Positions 1 through 11,202 of a stretch of 64,000 nt of DNA are shown here, in pieces. The number at the start of each line of letters is the position of its first letter. Position 1 is the first letter of the stretch. The stretch covers positions 930,001-994,000 of the forward strand of contig JBBEAM010000007.1 in NCBI GenBank assembly GCA_040882845.1, read 5' to 3'. The position numbers and the translations under genes were made by a program. This stretch comes from JBBEAM01 sp040882845 (GTDB taxonomy: Bacteria > Pseudomonadota > Alphaproteobacteria > Kiloniellales > DSM-21159). Under the pieces are notes generated by a model. It was not told where the DNA came from. It did no database searches and saw nothing but the letters and a program-made list of their open reading frames with translations.

Positions 1-147
1 CGCCCCGAAGTCCATGCCCGCGTCGGAGAGGATCATCGGGTTGACGAAGGTGATGTAGGCCATGGTCAGGAAGGTCGTGACACCCGCGATGACCTCGGTG
101 CGCACGGTGGTGCCGTGCTCGGCGAGCTTGAAGTAGGAATTCAGCAT
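1..147 (-). CDS. NCS2-family (AzgA/PbuG-like) purine permease, N-terminal fragment
   Basis: Only the first 49 codons lie in the window; the gene runs off the left edge. The peptide opens with MLNSYFKLAEHGTTVRTEVI and continues with AGVTTFLTMAYITFVNP, the typical start of hypoxanthine/guanine/adenine permeases of the AzgA-PbuG branch, where the first membrane helix follows an F-x-L-x-x-x-G-T-x-x-x-T-E-x-x-A-G signature. Such proteins are inner-membrane proton-coupled nucleobase importers. A purine-rich Shine-Dalgarno sequence (GAGGGGG) precedes the ATG at 147. It is divergent from proS. The exact substrate cannot be read from this fragment. Confidence 0.8.
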   Translation of the reverse strand, partial: MLNSYFKLAEHGTTVRTEVIAGVTTFLTMAYITFVNPMILSDAGMDFGA

Positions 148-169
148 GGGTCCCCCTCATCTGCTGCGC

Positions 170-189
170 GGGACGCGCGCTCGCGTCCC
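170..189. repeat. Perfect 8-bp inverted repeat in the permease leader
   Basis: GGGACGCG (170-177) and CGCGTCCC (182-189) are exact reverse complements around a 4-base loop. The element sits about 23 bases upstream of the permease start codon on the minus strand, so it would lie in the 5' leader of that mRNA. It lacks a T-tract. The rest of the 148-396 gap shows no gene; it must hold the divergent promoters of the permease and proS, but I could not pick out convincing -35/-10 pairs. Confidence 0.5.
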
Positions 190-396
190 TGACGCGCCAT
201 GCTGTCTGCCCCCTGTTGCCGACGATGGCGCTGCCTGATTTTCATAGCGCGCCGCCCGAGTCGCATCCAGATCGAAGCGCTTGTCGCCGCAATGCCGCCA
301 CATCCCCGGCATAGACAGAGCCGAACGACTTTCCTACATTCCCGCTCGCCTCGCGGCCGGGCAGAAACGGGCGCCACGCCAAAGCAAAGGACAGAT

Positions 397-1728
397 ATGC
401 GCCGCTCCGCATTCTTTCTGCCGACCCTCAAGGAAACGCCCAAGGAGGCGGAGATCGTCTCCCACCGGCTGATGCTGCGCGCCGGCATGGTGCGCCAGGC
501 CAGCGCCGGGATCTATTCCTGGCTGCCGATGGGCTACAAGGTGCTGCGCAACATCGAGCAGATCGTGCGCGAAGAGCAGAACCGCGCCGGCTGTCAGGAG
601 ATGCTGATGCCGACCATTCAGTCGGCGGATCTCTGGCAGAAGTCGGGACGCTACAACGACTACGGCCCGGAGATGCTGCGCATCGTCGACCGGCACGAGC
701 GCGACATGCTCTATGGACCGACCAACGAGGAACTGATCACCGACATCTTCGCGGACTCCGCCAAGAGCTACCGCGATCTGCCGAAGCTGCTCTATCACAT
801 CCAGTGGAAGTTCCGCGACGAGGTCCGGCCGCGCTTCGGCGTGATGCGCGGCCGCGAGTTTCTGATGAAGGATGCCTACTCCTTCGATCTCGATTTCGAA
901 GCGGCCAAGCGCGCCTACAACAAGATGTTCGTCGCCTATCTGCGGACCTTTGCGCGCATGGGGCTCAAGGCGATCCCCATGGAGGCCGACACCGGGCCGA
1001 TCGGCGGCGACCTGTCGCACGAGTTCATCATCCTGGCCGAGACCGGCGAGAGCGAGGTCTTCTGCCATCAGGCGCTGCTCGATTATGACGTGCTGGCCGA
1101 GGAACCGGACTTCGAACAGGACCTGCAGCCCCAGGTCGACTTCTGGACCAAGTACTACGCCCGCACCGACGACAAGCACGACGCCACGGCCTTTGCAGCA
1201 GAGGTGCCAGAGGACGCACGGGTGCAGCGCCGCGGCATCGAGGTCGGCCATATCTTCTATTTCGGCACCAAGTACTCCAAGCCGCTGGGCGCCGTGGTCT
1301 CCACCCCCGAGGGCGAGGAGGTACCGGTGCACATGGGCTCCTACGGCGTCGGCGTATCGCGCCTGGTCGGCGGCATCATTGAGGCCTGCCACGACGACCA
1401 TGGCATCGTCTGGCCGGAGAGCGTGGCGCCCTTCCACGTCGGCCTGATCAACCTGCGCGCCTCGGACGCGGCCTGCGCGAAGGCTTGCGACGAAGCCTAC
1501 GCCAAGCTGCGCGCCGCCGGCGTCGAGACGCTCTATGACGACACCGACGAGCGGGCAGGGGCCAAGTTCGCCGAGATGGACCTGATCGGCCTGCCCTGGC
1601 AGCTGATCGTCGGACCGCGCGGCCTGGAAAACGGCGTCGTCGAGTTGAAACGCCGCGCGACCGGTGACAAGCAGGAGCTTTCCCTCGAGTCCGCGCTGGC
1701 GCGCTTGACGGAGCGGGCGGAGCGATGA
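397..1728 (+). CDS. proS: Proline--tRNA ligase
   Basis: Charges tRNA-Pro with proline in the cytoplasm. The 443-residue protein begins MRRSAFFLPTLKETPKEA and shows the class II synthetase motifs: motif 2 around FRDEVRPRFGVMRGREF (about residue 141) and motif 3 around GSYGVGVSRL. A C-terminal anticodon-binding domain occupies roughly residues 345-440. It is the short form without the large editing insertion found in enteric ProS, as is usual in alphaproteobacteria. I chose the ATG at 397 because homology starts there and AAAGGA lies just upstream; the frame is open back to 199 but that part looks non-coding. The stop overlaps the lolC start (ATGA), so the two genes are translationally coupled. 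Confidence 0.96.
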   Translation: MRRSAFFLPTLKETPKEAEIVSHRLMLRAGMVRQASAGIYSWLPMGYKVLRNIEQIVREEQNRAGCQEMLMPTIQSADLWQKSGRYNDYGPEMLRIVDRHERDMLYGPTNEELITDIFADSAKSYRDLPKLLYHIQWKFRDEVRPRFGVMRGREFLMKDAYSFDLDFEAAKRAYNKMFVAYLRTFARMGLKAIPMEADTGPIGGDLSHEFIILAETGESEVFCHQALLDYDVLAEEPDFEQDLQPQVDFWTKYYARTDDKHDATAFAAEVPEDARVQRRGIEVGHIFYFGTKYSKPLGAVVSTPEGEEVPVHMGSYGVGVSRLVGGIIEACHDDHGIVWPESVAPFHVGLINLRASDAACAKACDEAYAKLRAAGVETLYDDTDERAGAKFAEMDLIGLPWQLIVGPRGLENGVVELKRRATGDKQELSLESALARLTERAER

Positions 1729-2972
1729 TTTTCGGCGCATTCGAGCGCATGGTGGCGCGGCGCTATCTTCGCGCCCGCCGCGCCGAAGGCTTCGTCTCGG
1801 TGATCGCCGGCTTCTCGCTGCTCGGCATCGCCCTGGGCGTTGCCACGCTGATCATTGTGATGTCGGTGATGAACGGCTTCCGCTCGGAGCTGATGGGTAC
1901 CATCCTCGGCGTCAACGGCCATCTCACGGTGATGGGACAGGATCGCAACATCGCCGACTACGAGGCTGCGCGCGACCGGCTACTGGACCTGGAAAATGTC
2001 GTCACGGCAACGCCGCAGGTTCAGGGTCAGGTCATGGTGACCAACCAGAGTCAGGCTGTGGGCGCTTTGATTCGCGGTCTCTCCGGCGACGATCTGGCCA
2101 AGCGCGACCTGGTGACCCAGAATCTTGCGCCCGGCGCGCTGGAAGACTTCTCCGTAGGCAAGGGCGTGCTGATCGGCAGCCGCATGTCGCAGAAGCTGGG
2201 CATTGGGGTCGGCCAGCAGATCACCCTGGTCAGCCCGCGCAGCACCACCACCGTCATCGGCAGCGTGCCGCGGATGAAGAGCTACACCGTGGTCGGGCTG
2301 TTCGAGGTCGGGATGTACGAGTACGACAACTCGATCATCTTCATGCCGCTGCCGCTGGCCCAGGTCTTTTTCCAGATGGAGGACCTGGTCAACGCCATCG
2401 AGATCTTCGTCGAGAATCCCGACCGGGTTTGGCTGACCAGCGCCCGGGTCAGCGAGGCGATCGGACCCGGTTACCGCAGCGTCGATTGGCAGCAGGCCAA
2501 CTCCAGCTTCTTCAACGCGCTGCAGGTCGAGCGCAACGTCATGTTTCTGATCCTGACGCTGATCATCGTGGTCGCCGCCTTCAACATCATCTCCGGCCAG
2601 ATCATGCTGGTGAAGGACAAGGGGCGGGACATCGCCATCCTGCGCACCATGGGCGCAACCCGCGGCATGATCCTGCGCATCTTCCTGATGTCCGGCGCGG
2701 CGATCGGCATCGCCGGAACGCTTGCGGGCCTGATCCTGGGCGTGCTCTTCGTCGAGAACATCACCGTCATCCAGGGCTGGGTCGAGGCGATCACCGGGTC
2801 CAAGGTCTTCGACCCGGAAATCCGCTTCCTGACCGACGTGCCCGCGGAGATGGATTTCAACGAGGTCGTCGTCGTGGTTGCGATGTCCCTGGCGCTGACG
2901 CTTTCGGCTTCGATCTATCCTTCCTGGCGGGCGGCGCGTCTCGATCCCGTGGAGGCGCTGCGCTATGAGTGA
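1725..2972 (+). CDS. lolC: Lipoprotein-releasing ABC transporter permease (LolC/LolE family)
   Basis: Inner-membrane permease that extracts mature lipoproteins and passes them to LolA for delivery to the outer membrane. The 415-residue protein has one N-terminal membrane helix (about residues 24-48), a large periplasmic MacB-type domain, and three C-terminal helices (about 268-292, 315-345, 378-398), the standard LolC/E layout. It starts inside the end of proS and overlaps lolD by 8 bases. Only one permease gene accompanies lolD, so the transporter may be a homodimeric LolDF-type complex rather than the LolCDE heterodimer of enteric bacteria; that is an inference from this locus alone. Confidence 0.93.
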   Translation: MIFGAFERMVARRYLRARRAEGFVSVIAGFSLLGIALGVATLIIVMSVMNGFRSELMGTILGVNGHLTVMGQDRNIADYEAARDRLLDLENVVTATPQVQGQVMVTNQSQAVGALIRGLSGDDLAKRDLVTQNLAPGALEDFSVGKGVLIGSRMSQKLGIGVGQQITLVSPRSTTTVIGSVPRMKSYTVVGLFEVGMYEYDNSIIFMPLPLAQVFFQMEDLVNAIEIFVENPDRVWLTSARVSEAIGPGYRSVDWQQANSSFFNALQVERNVMFLILTLIIVVAAFNIISGQIMLVKDKGRDIAILRTMGATRGMILRIFLMSGAAIGIAGTLAGLILGVLFVENITVIQGWVEAITGSKVFDPEIRFLTDVPAEMDFNEVVVVVAMSLALTLSASIYPSWRAARLDPVEALRYE

Positions 2973-3645
2973 GGCCAGTCTCCGCCTGGACAAGATCGCA
3001 AAGACCTTCGAACAGGGCGGACAGAAGCTGGAGGTGCTGAAGGGCGTTTCCTTCGAGGTCAGTCCTGGGGAGATGGTCGCCCTGGTCGGTCCATCGGGAT
3101 CGGGCAAGTCCACCCTGCTGCAGATCACCGGCCTGCTCGAAAAGCCGGATGCCGGGCAGATCCTGGTCGCCGGGCAGGACGCCACGCGACTCGACGACGC
3201 CGCGCGGACCCGTTTGCGCCGTCAGAGCCTTGGATTCGTCTATCAGTACCACCATCTCTTGCCCGAGTTCTCCGCGCTCGAGAATCTCGTCGTCCCGCAA
3301 ATGATCGCGGGAGTTGCAAAGAAAACCGCGATTTCCCACGGACAAGAGCTGTTGGCGAGGGTCGGGCTCTCGGATCGCGAGAACCACCGTCCGGCACGGC
3401 TTTCCGGCGGCGAGCAGCAGCGCGTTGCAATTGCCCGCGCACTTGTGAACAATCCAGCCGTTCTCCTGGCTGACGAACCGACCGGCAATCTCGACCCCGA
3501 TACGGCAGAGGGGGTTTTCCAGATGCTGGTCAGTCTGGTGCGTGGCGTCGGGCTTGCGGCCTTGATCGCTACGCACAATCTGGACCTGGCGGCGCGTATG
3601 GATCGGGTCCTGCGTTTGAAGGAGGGGCAGCTTGTCTCGTCTTAG
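2965..3645 (+). CDS. lolD: Lipoprotein-releasing ABC transporter ATP-binding protein
   Basis: Cytoplasmic ATPase that powers lipoprotein release together with the permease encoded just upstream. The 226-residue protein has Walker A GPSGSGKST (residues 42-50), the ABC signature LSGGEQQR, and Walker B VLLADEPTGNLD followed by the switch histidine in ATHNLDLA. Length and motifs match the LolD/MacB class. The ATG lies within the last codons of lolC and the end of lolD overlaps the next gene by 14 bases, so the stretch from proS to the cell wall hydrolase is one tightly packed operon. Confidence 0.95.
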   Translation: MSEASLRLDKIAKTFEQGGQKLEVLKGVSFEVSPGEMVALVGPSGSGKSTLLQITGLLEKPDAGQILVAGQDATRLDDAARTRLRRQSLGFVYQYHHLLPEFSALENLVVPQMIAGVAKKTAISHGQELLARVGLSDRENHRPARLSGGEQQRVAIARALVNNPAVLLADEPTGNLDPDTAEGVFQMLVSLVRGVGLAALIATHNLDLAARMDRVLRLKEGQLVSS

Positions 3646-4114
3646 TCTGATCGCTTTCGCGGCGGCTCTGTTCTTCGGTACGGCGTTGCACGCCCAGGCC
3701 GAGGAAACCGGGATCGATGCCGCCGACCTGGAATGCTTGGCGCTCAATGTCTATTGGGAGGCGCGGGGCGAGGACCGGCTGGGCCAGGAAGCCGTGGCCC
3801 ATGTCACCCTGAACCGGGTCTCTGCGGCGGGGTTTCCCGATAGCGTCTGCGACGTCGTGAAGCAGGAGGTCGTCTCCTCGGACGATGAGATCGTTTCCTG
3901 TCAGTTTTCCTGGTGGTGCGACGGCAGGCCCGATACCCCCGCCGACAACGCGGTCTGGGAAAAGGCACGCTACATCGCCTGGGCGGCGATGACAGGCCGA
4001 ATCGGCGATCCCACCGACGGCGCGCTCTACTTCCACCATTCGCAGGTGGCGCCAACTTGGATCGCGCAGCTGCATCACACCGCGACCATCGGCGTGCATC
4101 TGTTCTATCGCTGA
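3632..4114 (+). CDS. Exported cell wall hydrolase, SleB/CwlJ family
   Basis: Predicted peptidoglycan hydrolase of 160 residues. The N-terminus (MSRLSLIAFAAALFFGTALHAQA) is a signal peptide with a likely cut after AQA near residue 23. The mature part carries the Hydrolase_2 signature, including NVYWEARGEDRLGQEAV with the presumed catalytic glutamate, and later FSWWCDG and HTATIGVHLFY. The start is TTG at 3632, supported by a strong GGAGG at 3621-3625; no ATG is available in frame nearby. Such enzymes are known from spore germination in Bacillus, but in alphaproteobacteria they presumably act in general wall remodelling; the substrate bond is not proven here. Confidence 0.85.
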   Translation: MSRLSLIAFAAALFFGTALHAQAEETGIDAADLECLALNVYWEARGEDRLGQEAVAHVTLNRVSAAGFPDSVCDVVKQEVVSSDDEIVSCQFSWWCDGRPDTPADNAVWEKARYIAWAAMTGRIGDPTDGALYFHHSQVAPTWIAQLHHTATIGVHLFYR

Positions 4115-4123
4115 TCGGAGCGT

Positions 4124-4142
4124 CATCCACAGCCTGTGGATG
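4124..4142. repeat. 19-bp perfect palindrome with two DnaA-box-like 9-mers ahead of dnaE
   Basis: CATCCACAG and CTGTGGATG are exact reverse complements around a single C. With one flanking base each side this gives two inverted 9-mers, TCATCCACA (4123-4131, plus) and GCATCCACA (4143-4135, minus), each close to the DnaA box TTATCCACA. It lies 33 bases before the dnaE start and has no T-tract, so a protein-binding site is more likely than a terminator. DnaA binding is an inference. Confidence 0.5.
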
Positions 4143-4175
4143 CATCGCCGATAGCCCGACTCGGGCGACCATGGA

Positions 4176-7658
<3,483 letters not shown>

Positions 7659-7681
7659 CCTGCCGGGATCTTCTCTCGCCC

Positions 7682-7710
7682 TTGCATTTCCCGCGGACTC
7701 CGGGTATCAC
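7682..7710 (+). promoter_or_regulatory. Candidate sigma-70 promoter for rpsB-tsf
   Basis: TTGCAT (7682-7687), a 17-base spacer, and TATCAC (7705-7710) form a housekeeping-type promoter in the gap between dnaE and rpsB. It would start transcription near 7717 and give a leader of about 117 nucleotides. Only sequence match supports it. Confidence 0.55.
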
Positions 7711-7741
7711 CCCGGCCAATCGTAACCCACACGCGGGCTTT

Positions 7742-7806
7742 GCGGGCCCTTGGGGAGACATCCCAAGGCTCGCTCCGGTGTCCGGATCGACCGGACGACG
7801 GCCCGC
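7742..7806 (+). promoter_or_regulatory. Structured rpsB leader, predicted three-way junction
   Basis: Three exact stems nest into a three-way junction: outer GCGGGCC (7742-7748) with GGCCCGC (7800-7806); first arm CTTGGG (7749-7754) with CCCAAG (7762-7767); second arm GTCCGG (7780-7785) with CCGGAC (7791-7796). It ends 27 bases before the rpsB start. In E. coli, S2 represses its own operon through its leader, so an autoregulatory element is a reasonable inference, but I do not recognise a described family. Confidence 0.5.
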
Positions 7807-7833
7807 GGCGGCAGAACCGGAGAAAGCAAAGTC

Positions 7834-8805
7834 ATGTCGCTACCCACGTACTCAATGCGTCAGCTCCTCGAAGCTGGCGTCCATTTCGGCCACACCACCC
7901 GCCGCTGGAACCCGAAGATGGCCCCGTTCATCTTCGGCGTGCGCAACGGTGTGCATATCATCAATCTCGAACACACCGTGCCGCTTCTACACCAGGCGCT
8001 GGAGTTCCTGCGCGGCGTTGCCGGCAACGGCGGACGCGTGCTCTACGTCGGTACCAAGCGTCAGGCCAGCGAGATCGTCGCCGAAGCGGCGGCGCGTTGC
8101 GGCCAGTACTACGTCAACCACCGCTGGCTTGGCGGTATGCTGACCAACTGGAAAACCATCTCCCACTCCATCAAGCGGTTGAAAGAGCTCGAAGGTCTGC
8201 TGGCCGAGGATCAACTCGGCCTGACCAAGAAGGAGCTGCTGGTGATGAACCGCGAGCGCGACAAGCTCGAGCGCGCGCTGGGCGGCATCAAGGAGATGGG
8301 CGGCCTGCCGGACGCGATCTTCGTGATCGACACCAACAAGGAGCACATCGCCGTCGCCGAGGCGAAAAAGCTTGGCATTCCAGTGGTGGCGATCCTCGAT
8401 TCCAACTCCGACCCCACCAGCGTCAGCTATCCGGTGCCGGGCAACGACGATGCGATCCGCGCCATCACGCTCTACTGCGAGCTGACGGCGGATGCGATCC
8501 TCGACGGCCTTCAGGAATCGGTCTCCGCTTCGGGCGCCGATATCGGGGCAGCCGAGGAAGCCCCGGTCGAGAAGCTGCCGGAAGAGGCGGTGCCGACCGA
8601 AGCCGAGGCACCGAAGGATGAACAGGCCGCTGCGCAGCCTGTCGAGCAGCCGCCCGCACAGCCTGAGGTCGTTCCCGCCACCGAAGGGGCTGGCGCAGAA
8701 GAGGCGACGGCTCCTCTCGGCGAAAAGGCCGAGGAGACCGAGCAGGCCAAGGACGCCGAGGGCGATGTCAAGGACGACAGCGAGAAGGAAAAGGCCTCTG
8801 GCTAG
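7834..8805 (+). CDS. rpsB: 30S ribosomal protein S2 with an acidic C-terminal extension
   Basis: Structural protein of the small subunit that joins S1 and S21 near the anti-Shine-Dalgarno region. Residues 1-235 or so match S2 closely, starting MSLPTYSMRQLLEAGVHFGH with the motifs YVGTKRQA and NHRWLGGMLTNW. The protein is 323 residues, against about 240-260 for most S2. The extra 85-90 residues are rich in Glu, Ala and Pro, with no aromatic residue, and look disordered. The ATG at 7834 is chosen because homology starts there and GGAGAA precedes it, although the frame is open upstream to 7750. tsf follows after 58 bases, the usual rpsB-tsf pair. Confidence 0.96.
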   Translation: MSLPTYSMRQLLEAGVHFGHTTRRWNPKMAPFIFGVRNGVHIINLEHTVPLLHQALEFLRGVAGNGGRVLYVGTKRQASEIVAEAAARCGQYYVNHRWLGGMLTNWKTISHSIKRLKELEGLLAEDQLGLTKKELLVMNRERDKLERALGGIKEMGGLPDAIFVIDTNKEHIAVAEAKKLGIPVVAILDSNSDPTSVSYPVPGNDDAIRAITLYCELTADAILDGLQESVSASGADIGAAEEAPVEKLPEEAVPTEAEAPKDEQAAAQPVEQPPAQPEVVPATEGAGAEEATAPLGEKAEETEQAKDAEGDVKDDSEKEKASG

Positions 8806-8863
8806 ACGGAAAGTGCCGTTTATCCAAAGCCTTATCTGTAAAATCTAAGAAAGAGGAAGAGCT

Positions 8864-9790
8864 ATGGCCGAAATTACGGCAGGCTTGGTCAAAGAACTGC
8901 GCGACTCGACCGGCGCGGGCATGATGGACTGCAAGAAGGCGCTGACGGAAACCGGCGGCGACCTCGACGCTGCGGTCGACTGGCTGCGCAAGAAGGGGCT
9001 CTCTGCGGCGGCGAAGAAGTCCGGCCGCGTCGCAGCCGAGGGCCTGATCGGCGTCGCGACCAAGGGCAACCGCGGCGCTATGGTGGAGGTCAACTCCGAG
9101 ACCGACTTCGTCGCGCGCAACGACTCCTTTCAGGATTTCGCCGGCAAGCTCACCGAGCTGGTGACCCACACCGGCGACGATCTCGAGGCGCTCAAGGCCG
9201 CCGACTTCCCGGGCACGGGACGCAGCGTTGCCGACGAGCTGACCCACCAGATCGCGACCATCGGCGAGAACATGAATATCCGCCGCGCCGTGGTGCTGGA
9301 GGTCGAGCCTGGCGTGGTTTCGGCCTACGTCCACAATCAGGTCTCGCCCGGACTGGGCAAGATCGGCGTTCTGGTCGCCCTGCAGTCCTCGGGCGACGGC
9401 GAGAAGCTATCCGAGCTTGCCCGCCAGATCGCCATGCACATCGCTGCCGCCCAGCCGCAGTCGATCGGCACCGACGACCTCGATCCGCAGGCGATCGAAC
9501 GCGAGCGCGAGGTACTGGCCGATCAGGCGCGCGCCAGCGGCAAGCCCGAGGAGATCATCGAGAAGATGGTCCAGGGCCGCCTGCGCAAGTTCTACGAGGA
9601 GGTCGTGCTGCTCGAGCAGACCTGGGTGATCGACGGCGAGTCCAGGGTCGCCGAGGTGCTCGAAAAAGCCGGCAAGGAGCTTGGCGCCGAGATCAAGGTC
9701 GCCGGCTTCGAACGCTTCAACCTGGGTGAGGGGATCGAAAAGGAAACCTCCGATCTCGCCTCGGAGGTTGCCGCGACCCTCGGCAACTAG
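8864..9790 (+). CDS. tsf: Translation elongation factor Ts
   Basis: Guanine nucleotide exchange factor that recycles EF-Tu from GDP to GTP form in the cytoplasm. The 308-residue protein begins MAEITAGLVKELRDSTGAGM and has the two EF-Ts signatures: MDCKKALTETGGDLDAAVDW in the N-terminal UBA-like domain and VNSETDFVARND in the first core domain. Length is normal for alphaproteobacteria. A strong GAGGAAGAG Shine-Dalgarno lies ahead of the ATG. It is co-transcribed with rpsB and followed by a probable terminator. Confidence 0.97.
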   Translation: MAEITAGLVKELRDSTGAGMMDCKKALTETGGDLDAAVDWLRKKGLSAAAKKSGRVAAEGLIGVATKGNRGAMVEVNSETDFVARNDSFQDFAGKLTELVTHTGDDLEALKAADFPGTGRSVADELTHQIATIGENMNIRRAVVLEVEPGVVSAYVHNQVSPGLGKIGVLVALQSSGDGEKLSELARQIAMHIAAAQPQSIGTDDLDPQAIEREREVLADQARASGKPEEIIEKMVQGRLRKFYEEVVLLEQTWVIDGESRVAEVLEKAGKELGAEIKVAGFERFNLGEGIEKETSDLASEVAATLGN

Positions 9791-9799
9791 GACAATGCA

Positions 9800-9834
9800 A
9801 CCGGGTCGGCCGAGTCGCGGCCGGGCCGGTTTTC
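9800..9834 (+). terminator. Probable rho-independent terminator after tsf
   Basis: ACCGG (9800-9804) pairs with CCGGT (9826-9830) and CGGCCG (9807-9812) with CGGCCG (9818-9823), leaving a 2x2 internal loop and an AGTCG apical loop. Three further Ts follow (TTTTC including the stem end). The hairpin is strong but the T-tract is short, so termination may be partial, letting some transcripts continue into pyrH. Confidence 0.6.
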
Positions 9835-9882
9835 GTGCCCGCGGGCATCCGCCGCGGCGTCCGCTTTGAAGGGCCGAGCTCG

Positions 9883-10605
9883 ATGGCCGAGACCCCGCGA
9901 TACAAAAGGGTGCTGCTGAAGATTTCCGGGGAAGCCCTGATGGGCGAGCTGGAGTACGGCCTGGATTCAGGAACCGTCGAGCGCGTCGCCCAGGAGGTCA
10001 AGGCGGTCTACGACATGGGCGTCGAGGTCTGCCTGGTGATCGGCGGCGGCAACATTTTCCGCGGCCTCAAGGGCGCGGCCAGCGGCATGGAACGCGCCAC
10101 CGCGGATTACATGGGCATGCTGGCCACGGTGATCAATTCCCTGGCCATGCAGAACGCGCTGGAGAAACTCGACGTCGACACCCGCGTGCTTTCGGCGATT
10201 CCCATGGCGACGGTGTCAGAGCCTTACATCCGGCGCCGCGCCGTGCGCCACATGGAAAAGGGCCGCGTGGTGATCTTCGCCGCCGGCACGGGAAATCCCT
10301 TCTTCACCACCGACACGGCAGCGGCGCTACGCGCCAGCGAGATGGAGTGCGAGGCGCTGCTCAAGGGCACCAAGGTCGATGGCGTCTACGACGCCGATCC
10401 CAACAGGGTCGCCGGGGCCAAACGCTACGACAGCCTGACCTATCACGAGGTGCTGACGCACGATCTTGGCGTGATGGACCATGCCGCCATATCCTTGGCA
10501 CGGGAAAACCACATTCCTATCCTGGTATTCTCCATACAAACGCCCGGTTCCTTTGCTGAAGTCATCATGGGTCGCGGCTGTTTCACGATCGTGGACTCGA
10601 AGTAA
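9883..10605 (+). CDS. pyrH: Uridylate kinase
   Basis: Phosphorylates UMP to UDP, a step of pyrimidine nucleotide synthesis, in the cytoplasm. The 240-residue protein belongs to the amino acid kinase fold: KISGEALMG near residue 14 and GGGNIFRG near residue 57 are the nucleotide-binding signatures, and GTGNPFFTTDTAA marks the UMP site. The ATG at 9883 matches the family start (MAETPRYKRVLLKISGEAL) and has GAAGGG upstream; the frame extends to 9835 without similarity. It lies between tsf and frr, the conserved order in most bacteria. Confidence 0.97.
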   Translation: MAETPRYKRVLLKISGEALMGELEYGLDSGTVERVAQEVKAVYDMGVEVCLVIGGGNIFRGLKGAASGMERATADYMGMLATVINSLAMQNALEKLDVDTRVLSAIPMATVSEPYIRRRAVRHMEKGRVVIFAAGTGNPFFTTDTAAALRASEMECEALLKGTKVDGVYDADPNRVAGAKRYDSLTYHEVLTHDLGVMDHAAISLARENHIPILVFSIQTPGSFAEVIMGRGCFTIVDSK

Positions 10606-10639
10606 CCGAAGGCCGGGCAGAACAGGCGGGGGTAACACA

Positions 10640-11197
10640 GTGAGCGACGCAAACATGAAAAGCCTCATGAAGCGCATGGATGGCGCGCTTGAGGCGCTGA
10701 AGCGGGAGTTCGGCGGTCTGCGCACGGGACGCGCGGCGACCAGCCTTCTCGATCCGATTACCGTCGAGGCCTATGGCCAGGCGATGCCGATGAACCAGGT
10801 CGGCACGATCTCGGTGCCGGAGCCGCGCATGCTGACGGTCCAGGTCTGGGACCGTGGGCTGGTCTCTTCGGTGGAAAAGGCGATCCGGGACTCCGGCCTC
10901 GGCCTCAATCCCTCCAACGACGGTCAGCTCGTGCGGGTGCCGATTCCGCCGCTGTCCGAAGAGCGCCGTGAGGAGCTCGCCAAGATCGCCGGAAAATACG
11001 CCGAGCAGGCCCGCGTCGCGGTGCGCAATGTGCGGCGCGACGGCATGGACACCCTGAAGCAGCTTGAGAAGGACGGCGAGATCTCCGAGGACGAGCACCG
11101 CAAGCGCTCCGACGAGATCCAGCAGATGACCGACGAACACATCAAGCTGATCGACGAGGCGCTTGCGCACAAGGATGCGGAAATCAAGCAGGTTTGA
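10640..11197 (+). CDS. frr: Ribosome recycling factor
   Basis: Works with EF-G to split post-termination ribosomes. The 185-residue protein has exactly the usual length. Typical segments are FGGLRTGRAATSLLDPITVE in domain I, the domain II stretch MPMNQVGTISVPEPRM, and RVAVRNVRRDGMDTLK in the C-terminal helix. The start is taken as GTG at 10640 (VSDANMKSLMKRMDGAL), which has a GGCGGGGG Shine-Dalgarno; no ATG lies closer to the family start. The stop is a few bases before the uppS start, so uppS is probably coupled to it. Confidence 0.96.
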   Translation: MSDANMKSLMKRMDGALEALKREFGGLRTGRAATSLLDPITVEAYGQAMPMNQVGTISVPEPRMLTVQVWDRGLVSSVEKAIRDSGLGLNPSNDGQLVRVPIPPLSEERREELAKIAGKYAEQARVAVRNVRRDGMDTLKQLEKDGEISEDEHRKRSDEIQQMTDEHIKLIDEALAHKDAEIKQV

Positions 11198-11202
11198 GGC
11201 GG

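Noticed and set aside
199..396. N-terminal extension of ProS from the open frame starting at 199
   Set aside because: The extra 66 residues lack similarity to ProS, and the ATG at 397 matches the family start with a ribosome binding site.
7740..8621. Overlapping plus-strand frame across rpsB
   Set aside because: It is out of frame with S2 and has Arg/Pro-rich composition typical of shifted GC-rich frames.
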